In this document: in pieces, positions 1 to 6,495 of the stretch
Numbering within the stretch: position 1 is the stretch's first letter
Layout of the letters: each line of letters opens with the position of its first letter
From: JANQPX01 sp039028235
GTDB taxonomy: Bacteria; Pseudomonadota; Alphaproteobacteria; Geminicoccales; Geminicoccaceae
Direction of reading: 5' to 3'
Assembly: GCA_039028235.1 (NCBI GenBank)
Contig: JBCCIN010000081.1
Coordinates: 1 to 14,581, forward strand
DNA: 14,581 bases
Program-made: the position numbers and the translations under genes
The notes under the pieces: generated by a model
What the model saw: only the letters and a program-made list of their open reading frames with translations
Told to the model about the DNA's origin: nothing
Databases searched by the model: none

Positions 1-2198
1 CCGCGGCTCTCGATCATAGCGAGCGCCTGCCAGGAGAGGATGCCGGCGAACAGCGCCAGGACGGACAGGATCGGGATGTTCAGCGTCGTGCCGACTTCGT
101 CGCCGCCGCCCGAGCCTAACGCCAGCTGACCCGCTCGGATCACGAAGTAAAGTGCTAGGGCGACGACCACACCGAAGATCGGTCGGAACAGAAACCAGGG
201 AAGCGGGCGCGGTGGCCGCGAGCGCAGCAGATGGCCGTCGACCACCAGCTTGAGCTGATATTTGGTAATGTAGATCAGGCTGCCGATCGCGCCGATGACA
301 AGGACGTAGATCGTGGTGATCGAGGGCGTAGTCAGCGTGGCTAGCTTCAATGGATTAAGACCGAATTGCGCCCATACCGAGCGCGGTGAGACCAGGCCCA
401 TCGTGGAGAGCGGCATCATCAACCAGCCGAAGCGGTTGAGCGCATCGTAATCCTGAATAATGCCCGCCGCCTTGATGTTGGCGGTTTTGGGAGTCTCGTT
501 CTCGTTCTCCTCCAGCACATTGGCGAGCGCGATCACCCGGCCTTGCTTTTGCAGCTTGGTCTCGGCTTTCTCCAGATCCTCTTTCATCGCTTCCATCCGC
601 GACTGGAAGAGCTTCTGGGCATCATCATTGCGAGTCAGATCGCCGTTCGGCGCCCGATAGACTCCCGGCTCGAGGGCGGCGAGCAGGCCAAGCTGGTCGC
701 GCAGGCGATCGAAGGTGCCGACCAGACTTGCTGCGATCGGGAACTGGTTCGGGAACCGGCGGTTCAATGCCCGTTCGATGTCGAGGAGGCGTTGGTCGAA
801 CGACGGCAACGTTGCAGGTTGACCGGGTGCCGGCATCTCAAGATCCTGCCGCGCGTCTTTCAGGGTATCTTCCATCGCGACCAGCACGCGTCGAAGCTCG
901 GGCGTGACCGCGTCGATCGGCATCATGCCGTCGATGTCGTCGACATCCGCCTTCAGACCTTCAAGCTCATCGAGATAAACCGTTACCGACTCGCGGGTCA
1001 CCGGTTCCGCTTTGGCCTGATCGATCAAAGCCAGGGAACTGGTTAGCTTGTCGCGCTGCGTCTCGAAGTTGTTAAACCCGGTCAAGCGGCCTCTGAGCGT
1101 CTGCAGCTCCGTTCCCAGCTGATCCAACTCAGCGGCAAGGTCGATCGGTTCCTTCGGCTTTTGTTTCATCTCGCCAAGCCGATCCCGCATGCTGTCAACG
1201 TGATCGAAAACCGGATACTGTCTACCGATCTGCGCGGCAGCACCGTGAACGGCGGCCAGAGCTCGTTCACCACCGTTCGGCGAGCCGCTGTCCGGTGTTC
1301 TCTCCTGGGCCTGCGCGACTCCGGAAGGCTCACCGGCACCCTTCAAGTCTTCAAGCTCTGCGATCAAGCTGTTCAATCCGCCGTCGAGGCCTCGAAGGGC
1401 TTCCTTCAGGGCGGCGACATCTTCGGGCGTGGCAAGGTCATAGATGAGCTCTTCCAGTCTCTTCTGGATGATCTTCACAAGATCATGAGCCGGAATCTCG
1501 GGGTCGGCACTGATGATGGTCCTGCGCAGTTCGCCGAAGCTCTCTTCCAGCATGGCGAGCTGCTCTTTGGCTGACGCGACATTGGTGCGGTCATCTGGTT
1601 CAGCCGCTTCGAGGTCCGCCCTGAACTTGTCGATCGCCTGTTTGATCGTAACCGTGGCCTCATTGTCCTGAAGGTAACGCTCGAACGCTTCGGCCTGGCT
1701 TATCATCGAGTCCTGCAGCCCGTCGAAGGTCTTGTGATCATCCTCGGAGATCTGGCCTTCGTTCGGCTCCTCGAGCGGACCCATCTCGAATTCTCCGAAG
1801 CGCAGGAGATCCTCATAGGTGGACCGGAGCGAGCCCAAGGACACCGCGAGCGTACCGACGGGCAGTTCCGCGTCGCCGGCGGGATAAATGTCCGGATTTT
1901 CGTGCATTTTGTGCAGCATCAGGACAGCCCGCCGCGCGCGGGCATCATCGCCGACATCACTGGCAACACGATCGTGGAAGGCCATGATGTCGTTGAGCAG
2001 AACCACGGCGGTGAGCAGATAGACGAAGAGCCCGGCGATGATGACGTAACGGAAGGAATTCAGGACCGTGTTCTTGCCCGCTTCCCAAAGTCGCCAAAGC
2101 TTCACCTGCCACGACGTGAAGGTCTTGAACTCGTCGGCTTTCGAAGTCTGCCGTTGCTCAGATGTCGTGGCGTCTGCCGTCTGTGCGCTGTCGGCCAA
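1..2198 (-). CDS. Coiled-coil membrane protein of unknown function, C-terminus missing at left edge
   Basis: I do not recognise a family. The frame stays open for 732 codons from a TTG at 2198 to the left edge. That TTG has GGAGAG 6 nt upstream; the frame opens after a TGA near 2287, and a GTG at 2243 is the other candidate start. Residues 1-50 are polar; 51-68 form a transmembrane segment. Residues about 70-620 are largely acidic, helical and coiled-coil-like, rich in E, D, L, K and Q, with a Gly/Pro/Ser-rich break near residues 300-320. Three more hydrophobic segments follow at about 626-646, 669-688 and 709-728. I see no nucleotide-binding or catalytic motif. It lies 151 bp downstream of wecC on the same strand, so probably shares its transcript. 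A long soluble region between membrane segments recalls polysaccharide co-polymerases in layout only, so that role is a guess. The reading frame is well supported; the function is not. Confidence 0.85.
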   Translation of the reverse strand, partial: MADSAQTADATTSEQRQTSKADEFKTFTSWQVKLWRLWEAGKNTVLNSFRYVIIAGLFVYLLTAVVLLNDIMAFHDRVASDVGDDARARRAVLMLHKMHENPDIYPAGDAELPVGTLAVSLGSLRSTYEDLLRFGEFEMGPLEEPNEGQISEDDHKTFDGLQDSMISQAEAFERYLQDNEATVTIKQAIDKFRADLEAAEPDDRTNVASAKEQLAMLEESFGELRRTIISADPEIPAHDLVKIIQKRLEELIYDLATPEDVAALKEALRGLDGGLNSLIAELEDLKGAGEPSGVAQAQERTPDSGSPNGGERALAAVHGAAAQIGRQYPVFDHVDSMRDRLGEMKQKPKEPIDLAAELDQLGTELQTLRGRLTGFNNFETQRDKLTSSLALIDQAKAEPVTRESVTVYLDELEGLKADVDDIDGMMPIDAVTPELRRVLVAMEDTLKDARQDLEMPAPGQPATLPSFDQRLLDIERALNRRFPNQFPIAASLVGTFDRLRDQLGLLAALEPGVYRAPNGDLTRNDDAQKLFQSRMEAMKEDLEKAETKLQKQGRVIALANVLEENENETPKTANIKAAGIIQDYDALNRFGWLMMPLSTMGLVSPRSVWAQFGLNPLKLATLTTPSITTIYVLVIGAIGSLIYITKYQLKLVVDGHLLRSRPPRPLPWFLFRPIFGVVVALALYFVIRAGQLALGSGGGDEVGTTLNIPILSVLALFAGILSWQALAMIESR

Positions 2199-2204
2199 GG
2201 CTTG

Positions 2205-2210
2205 CTCTCC
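2205..2210 (-). promoter_or_regulatory. Ribosome binding site deciding a TTG start at 2198
   Basis: On the minus strand GGAGAG ends 6 nt before a TTG that begins the coiled-coil membrane protein. The in-frame GTG at 2243 sits at the edge of a GC-rich hairpin, which makes it less attractive. No in-frame ATG lies between the upstream stop and this point. Confidence 0.6.
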
Positions 2211-2231
2211 GAGGAATTGGAATCTCGCATA

Positions 2232-2249
2232 CGCCCCATCCACGGGGCG
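2232..2249 (-). repeat. GC-rich inverted repeat in the leader of the coiled-coil protein gene
   Basis: CGCCCC and GGGGCG flank a 6-nt loop, giving a possible 6-bp all-GC hairpin about 30-50 nt upstream of the TTG start. There is no T tract after it, so it does not look like an intrinsic terminator. It could shape the wecC-to-downstream-gene transcript or be chance in GC-rich DNA. Confidence 0.35.
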
Positions 2250-2294
2250 ATGCCTGCCCAGTTTCCTCCGATAGCAGCTTTTGCTTCATCGTCT

Positions 2295-2310
2295 TGTGAA
2301 GCGGTTCACA
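2295..2310 (-). repeat. Small inverted repeat between wecC and the downstream gene
   Basis: TGTGAA and TTCACA are separated by 4 nt, a perfect 6-bp hairpin about 40 nt past the wecC stop. No T run follows on the minus strand. It is a weak candidate for an RNA-processing or stability element, or a partial terminator. Confidence 0.3.
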
Positions 2311-2349
2311 CGACCAAGCCCGGCCCTGCTGACCAAGCTCAGCGCCGCA

Positions 2350-3546
2350 TTATAGCACACCTCTCGTGTCGATGATGATCTTGTCCTGCAGACGATGCGG
2401 ATTGAGCGCCTTGAACTCTCTGTGGTCGACCAGGAGGAGGATGATGTCGGCCTGGGCGATCGCATCGCTGAGCGTCGCCAGGTCGAAATCCGGGTGGGAC
2501 TTGATGTTGGGCTCACACACCAGGAGTCGTCCGACCTGGTCGCGCTCGAGACCGCGTACGATGTCCACCGCAGGCGACTGCCGGAGATCGTCGACGTCGG
2601 CTTTGAAGGCGAGGCCGAGGCAGGCGATGGTCGGGTGCTTGAACCGGTCGGCCTTAGCCTTGACCTTGTCGATCACCCAGTCGGGCTTGGCATCGTTCAC
2701 CTGCCTTGCGGTTCTGATCAGATGGGCCTGCTCGGGGGCGCTGGCGACGACGAACCAGGGATCGACCGCGATGCAGTGACCACCGACGCCGGGACCCGGG
2801 GAGAGAATGCTCACCCTCGGATGGCGATTGGCGAGCCGGATCAGTTCCCAGACATCGATACCGTGCTTGTCGCAGATGATCGAGAGTTCGTTGGCGAGCG
2901 CGATGTTGACGTCGCGAAACGTGTTCTCGGTGAGCTTGGTCATCTCGGCAACGCGCGCGCTGGTCTCGAAAACCTCGCCGCTTACGAACTGTCGATAGAA
3001 GTCCGCCGCTGCCTTGGTGGACGCGTCGTTGATGCCGCCGACGATGCGGTCGTTCTGCACCAGTTCAGTCAGAATGCGTCCTGGCAGCACGCGCTCCGGG
3101 CAATGGGCGACCAGCACACCCTGATCGACGTCGACCCCTTCCTCGATCAGCGTCTCCAACACAAGGTCCTCGGTGGTGCCGATCGGACAGGTGCTTTCCA
3201 GGATCACCAGATTGCCGGGCTCAACGACGGGAGCGATCGCGCGCGTGGCTGATTTGACGAAGGAAAGATCAGGCTTCTGATCATCCCCGACTGGCGTGGG
3301 CACGGTGATGAAGAAGACGTCTGCCGCGGCGGGCTCGGTCTGCGCTTTGAGGTTGCCGGAATGCACCGCCGAGCGCACGAGCACATCGAGTTCCGGCTCC
3401 TGAATGTGCACTTCCGCGCGGTTGATCGTGTCGACCACCTCGGCCGAAACGTCGACGCCGGTGACGCTGCAGCCCTTGGTCGCTAGAAAGGAAGCGGTCG
3501 GCAGGCCTATATAGCCAAGCCCGAGCACGCAGACAGAATGTTGCAT
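2350..3546 (-). CDS. wecC: UDP-N-acetyl-D-mannosamine dehydrogenase (WecC type)
   Basis: This cytoplasmic enzyme oxidises C6 of UDP-ManNAc in two NAD-dependent steps to UDP-ManNAcA, a precursor for acidic polysaccharides. The 398-residue product has the full UDP-glucose/GDP-mannose dehydrogenase layout. An N-terminal Rossmann domain carries GLGYIGLP (9-16); ESTCPIGTTE lies at 117-126 and HCPER at 148-152. The central helix has Lys204 and Asn208 in TKLTENTFRDVN. The catalytic Cys258 sits in GPGVGGHCIAVDP. The C-terminal domain carries GLAFKADVDDLRQSP (311-325). The ATG at 3546 is chosen because GAGGAG lies 9 nt upstream and the protein then starts right at the first beta strand; an in-frame ATG at 3567 would place that ribosome site inside the gene. 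wecB on the opposite strand supplies its substrate, supporting WecC over other sugar-nucleotide 6-dehydrogenases such as WbpO or TuaD. Length is close to or slightly under the family norm. Confidence 0.93.
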   Translation of the reverse strand: MQHSVCVLGLGYIGLPTASFLATKGCSVTGVDVSAEVVDTINRAEVHIQEPELDVLVRSAVHSGNLKAQTEPAAADVFFITVPTPVGDDQKPDLSFVKSATRAIAPVVEPGNLVILESTCPIGTTEDLVLETLIEEGVDVDQGVLVAHCPERVLPGRILTELVQNDRIVGGINDASTKAAADFYRQFVSGEVFETSARVAEMTKLTENTFRDVNIALANELSIICDKHGIDVWELIRLANRHPRVSILSPGPGVGGHCIAVDPWFVVASAPEQAHLIRTARQVNDAKPDWVIDKVKAKADRFKHPTIACLGLAFKADVDDLRQSPAVDIVRGLERDQVGRLLVCEPNIKSHPDFDLATLSDAIAQADIILLLVDHREFKALNPHRLQDKIIIDTRGVL

Positions 3547-3555
3547 CGATGACGT

Positions 3556-3561
3556 CTCCTC
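3556..3561 (-). promoter_or_regulatory. Ribosome binding site of wecC
   Basis: GAGGAG on the minus strand ends 9 nt before the ATG at 3546. It lies between two in-frame ATG codons and therefore favours the downstream one. Confidence 0.6.
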
Positions 3562-3679
3562 ACGCATCAATTCGCGCCTCTTGATCTCTTTTGCTCGACC
3601 ACTATTGGCGCTTGGCTCACATGCCGGATGTGGCAATCGGGATGACGGTAAAACGACCCCGACGTTGGGCAAGCGCCAG

Positions 3680-3708
3680 AAAATCCAAAAGCCGGCGATG
3701 GCTGTCAA
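3680..3708 (-). promoter_or_regulatory. Candidate sigma-70-type promoter for wecC
   Basis: On the minus strand a perfect TTGACA (3708-3703) is followed after 17 nt by GATTTT (3685-3680), a weak match to the -10 consensus. Spacing and orientation fit transcription into wecC with a leader of roughly 125 nt. The evidence is the motif only. Confidence 0.35.
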
Positions 3709-3939
3709 GTCGCGATGGAGCCGCACCGTCACCATGCGGCAGACCATCGACACAAAAGCAACAGTTGATTGAATAATCTTTAATATCGCCTTTTAAATTT
3801 CCCTGGCCGGATACTTTCGCCTTGACAGTGCTCGGTATTGGGCAGTGTGCTCACTGTAGATTGGATTGCCATGCGGCGAGCCTCCACAGGTGGGCTGCCG
3901 AGCAGATCCATTGAGCGCAGGATCTCAGGATTTGATGTG

Positions 3940-5178
3940 ATGAGCAGGACTTGGTCGGCCATCGTGGTGGCGACCGTGGGCGGTTTTATTCTGGCTGTTC
4001 TCGCGCTGCAGGATCTGCGCACGCCCAACGCGGTGACCTGGGAGCCTGTCGATCACGGCGGGCTCAGCCTTGAGCGTGCTCCGGGTCTGGTCGTGCAGGA
4101 GGCTAAAGACGGCGTGCTTTGGGCCAATGACGGCTTTTCCATCTATCGGTCTGAAGGCGATCGAGGATTCCTGAAGGTGCACGCTGTCAAGCCGCACTTA
4201 AGCCTCGCCTGGTTGGCTTATTCGAGAACGCTGCGCAAGCTGTTCGGAGTCGAAGAAGCGATCGAAGTTTTTCCGCTGGATCGGGAGCGTCTTCTGGTAT
4301 TCGCCGGCGGAGAGATTCAGCGAGTCAACCTCCAAAGCGGCAAGACCGAGACCGTTCATCGGCTCCGCTATTACGGTCGGGGCGAGGGCAGGGGTGTCAT
4401 GCCGTTCGGCATCACCAGAGACGCCGAAGGCCGTATCTATTACGGCGAATATGTGACGAGACGTCTCGAAGAAGGGGAGACGGTCGCTCTCTTTCGCTCC
4501 GATGATGATGGCGAGAGTTTCCAGATCGTTTATGAGTTTCCTGCGATCGTGGTTCGCCATATCCATGCGGTGCAGTGGGATCCCTATGGTCAGGTCCTCT
4601 GGATGGGAACTGGCGATGGCGACGAACAGAGCCGGGTTGGCTACTCCAGGGATTTCGGCAAGACGTTTCTTTGGGTCGGCCAGGACAGCCAGGATTTTCG
4701 AACCGTGAACTTCGTCTTTGCCGACGACCATGTTGCCTGGCTGAGTGACACCATTGAAGTCCCGTCCCGTGCCGTTCGCTGGCATCGTGACAATTGGGAG
4801 ATCGAGGTCTCGCCCGACAGACTGCCGGGGCACGGCCACTATCTGCAGTCGGTCGGGAACGGGTTTCACGTCGCCACGACCGCAGAGGAGATCGCGTCCT
4901 TATGGCTGGTCGGACCGGGGCTCGATCTGCACATGATCGCGGAATGGCCGCTCGCCGATGCCCGGATGGCGGGCTTTGGCACGGTGCGCCTAGCACGCGG
5001 ACAGTTAGGACAGGATGATCGCATCTATTTTTCACCGCTCAGAGTGCAGCAAGAGCGGCCGTCGATCTATCGCCTGACGCGTCGGATGGCCTTCGCTGCG
5101 GCCGGTGTCAGACCGTTGGCCGAAGGCCGTCTGTTTAGTGGGGACGATCCGTCGCAGGCGGCCAACTTTCGACCGTGA
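3940..5178 (+). CDS. Membrane-anchored Asp-box (BNR-type) beta-propeller protein
   Basis: The protein is 412 residues. Residues 5-23 form a hydrophobic N-terminal helix after a short basic start, so it is probably an exported, inner-membrane-tethered protein or one with an uncleaved signal. The remainder is beta-rich and tryptophan/glycine-rich. Two segments, RSDDDGESF (186-194) and YSRDFGKTF (235-243), match the S-x-D-x-G-x-[TS]-[FW] Asp-box pattern of sialidase-like propellers; GITRDAEGRIYYGEY (157-171) looks like another blade strand. I cannot identify a catalytic residue set, so hydrolase, lyase and non-enzymatic glycan-binding roles remain open. The ATG at 3940 is chosen because the hydrophobic segment follows at once and CAGGA lies about 9 nt upstream; an in-frame ATG at 3838 would add 34 unlikely residues and overlap promoter sequence. 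It is the first gene of the rightward block, 120 bp before wecB, which suggests a role in handling the polymer made here. Confidence 0.8.
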   Translation: MSRTWSAIVVATVGGFILAVLALQDLRTPNAVTWEPVDHGGLSLERAPGLVVQEAKDGVLWANDGFSIYRSEGDRGFLKVHAVKPHLSLAWLAYSRTLRKLFGVEEAIEVFPLDRERLLVFAGGEIQRVNLQSGKTETVHRLRYYGRGEGRGVMPFGITRDAEGRIYYGEYVTRRLEEGETVALFRSDDDGESFQIVYEFPAIVVRHIHAVQWDPYGQVLWMGTGDGDEQSRVGYSRDFGKTFLWVGQDSQDFRTVNFVFADDHVAWLSDTIEVPSRAVRWHRDNWEIEVSPDRLPGHGHYLQSVGNGFHVATTAEEIASLWLVGPGLDLHMIAEWPLADARMAGFGTVRLARGQLGQDDRIYFSPLRVQQERPSIYRLTRRMAFAAAGVRPLAEGRLFSGDDPSQAANFRP

Positions 5179-5185
5179 CGCCCAT

Positions 5186-5221
5186 GCTGATAGACAGGGA
5201 CGTCCGACCTTTGCTATCAGC
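5186..5221. repeat. Inverted repeat between the propeller gene and wecB
   Basis: GCTGATAG (5186-5193) and CTATCAGC (5214-5221) are perfect 8-nt complements 20 nt apart, starting 8 nt after the propeller stop codon. The loop holds a palindrome GGACGTCC (5198-5205) and could extend the stem by an AGG/CCT pairing. No T run follows, so it is not a standard intrinsic terminator. It may be a transcript-processing or attenuation hairpin or a protein-binding site. Confidence 0.45.
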
Positions 5222-5283
5222 CGGAGTGGATGCGTAGCCGCGGCGCATCGGCCACGCTCGACGTCATCTCGTCAGTCTTTTCC

Positions 5284-5289
5284 GAGGAG
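5284..5289 (+). promoter_or_regulatory. Ribosome binding site supporting a TTG start for wecB
   Basis: GAGGAG ends 9 nt before the TTG at 5299. The next in-frame ATG at 5311 would cut into the first beta strand of the epimerase, and the upstream ATG at 5230 would add 23 residues with no family counterpart. Confidence 0.5.
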
Positions 5290-5298
5290 TCCGGTCTC

Positions 5299-6426
5299 TT
5301 GATCCGTATCATGACGGTGTTCGGCACGCGTCCCGAGGCGATCAAGCTTGGCCCGATCGTCAAGGCGCTTCAGGCGGCGTCCGGTGTGGAGCTCACGGTC
5401 TGCACCACCGGGCAGCACCGGGAGATGCTGCAGCAGGTGCTCGATCTGTTCGAGATCGTGCCTGACATGGATCTCGCCGTGATGACTCCCGGACAGACGC
5501 TGACCGACATCACCAGCCGCGTGCTCGACAAGCTGGCACCCGTCCTCGCCGAGCGGCCGCTCGACTGGCTCCTGGTGCAGGGAGACACGACGACGGCCTT
5601 CGCCGCCGGGCTCGCCGCCTTCTACAAGAAAATCCCAGTCGCTCATGTCGAGGCGGGGCTGCGCAGCGGTGACATCTATCAGCCCTTTCCGGAGGAGGTG
5701 AACCGTAAGATGGTCTCCGCCTTCGCTGCCCTTCACTTCGCGCCGACCGTGGAGACCCGAGACAATCTCCTGAAAGAAGGCGTCGATCCGGCCTCAATCA
5801 AGGTGACCGGCAACAGCGTGATTGACGCGCTTCTCTACTTTAAGGAGCGTCTGGACAGCGATCGCGGGCTTGCCAAAGGTTTCGAGGATCAATTCGCGTT
5901 TCTTGATCCGGCAAAGCGCTTGGTCCTGGTGACCGGTCATCGCCGCGAGAATTTCGAGGGCGGCATCGATCGTATGTGCGAGGCCCTGCTCGACATCGCG
6001 GGACGCGGCGACGTGCAGGTCGTCTATCCCGTGCACCCCAACCCCAATGTGCGCGGCCCGGTCGGCGCGAAACTCGCCGGGCGCGATGGGATCCATCTGC
6101 TGGACCCGCTGGACTACATGCCGTTCGTCTACATGATGAACCGAGCGGAGATCATCCTCACGGACTCGGGCGGCATCCAGGAAGAGGCGCCCGCGCTCGG
6201 CAAGCCTGTCCTGGTGACCCGCGACACGACAGAGAGACCGGAGGGCGTGGCCGCCGGCACGGCGAAACTGGTCGGCACCGATCGGGCAACGATCGTCGCA
6301 GAGCTCTCACGGCTGCTCGACGACAAAGAGGCTTATGACGCCATGAGCCGTGCGCATAATCCCTATGGCGACGGCAAGACCAGTGCCCGGGTGGTCGAGG
6401 CCCTGCGGGGGGCGGCGTTAACATAG
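5299..6426 (+). CDS. wecB: UDP-N-acetylglucosamine 2-epimerase, non-hydrolysing (WecB)
   Basis: This cytoplasmic enzyme interconverts UDP-GlcNAc and UDP-ManNAc, the substrate of the WecC dehydrogenase encoded nearby. The 375-residue length matches the family. Visible motifs in order: VFGTRPEAIK (7-16), VQGDTTTAFA with Asp96, HVEAGLRSGD with Glu118, PFPEEVNR with Glu132, TGNSVID, TGHRREN with His214, YPVHPNPNVR, and the UDP-binding LTDSGGIQEEAP (288-299). Asp96, Glu118, Glu132 and His214 line up with the residues known to be important in the E. coli enzyme. A TTG start at 5299 is chosen from the GAGGAG 9 nt upstream and because it gives the usual four or five residues before the first motif. 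It lies 120 bp after the propeller gene and 69 bp before the fused dehydrogenase, probably in one transcript. Confidence 0.94.
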   Translation: MIRIMTVFGTRPEAIKLGPIVKALQAASGVELTVCTTGQHREMLQQVLDLFEIVPDMDLAVMTPGQTLTDITSRVLDKLAPVLAERPLDWLLVQGDTTTAFAAGLAAFYKKIPVAHVEAGLRSGDIYQPFPEEVNRKMVSAFAALHFAPTVETRDNLLKEGVDPASIKVTGNSVIDALLYFKERLDSDRGLAKGFEDQFAFLDPAKRLVLVTGHRRENFEGGIDRMCEALLDIAGRGDVQVVYPVHPNPNVRGPVGAKLAGRDGIHLLDPLDYMPFVYMMNRAEIILTDSGGIQEEAPALGKPVLVTRDTTERPEGVAAGTAKLVGTDRATIVAELSRLLDDKEAYDAMSRAHNPYGDGKTSARVVEALRGAALT

Positions 6427-6495
6427 GGTTCAAGGCAGACCGGACGGCCGATCAAGAAACGCCAGACACCCATCCCACGAACGAGCAAGTAACAA

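Larger units (their letters stand above)
3547..3939. other. Divergent intergenic region between wecC and the propeller gene
   Basis: About 390 bp without a convincing gene. It should hold the promoters of both the leftward wecC transcript and the rightward propeller-wecB transcript. The stretch about 3765-3800 is clearly richer in A and T than its surroundings. On the plus strand a TTGACA occurs at 3822-3827 but I see no good -10 at the usual distance. ACAGTG (3825-3830) and CACTGT (3852-3857) form an inverted pair, with CAGTG-TGCT-CACTG at 3843-3856 nested inside it. These may be an operator but are short. Confidence 0.55.

Noticed and set aside
460..2375. Plus-strand open frames at 460-660, 543-1046, 1161-1574 and 1734-2375
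   Set aside because: They lie opposite a single continuous minus-strand frame of over 730 codons with membrane segments and coiled coils; their translations have no domain features.
2395..3252. 285-codon plus-strand open frame
   Set aside because: It is antisense to wecC, whose motifs are complete in the minus frame.
3581..3776. Two short plus-strand open frames upstream of the propeller gene (3581-3772 and 3591-3776)
   Set aside because: They lie in the divergent regulatory region, have no ribosome site and no recognisable domain.
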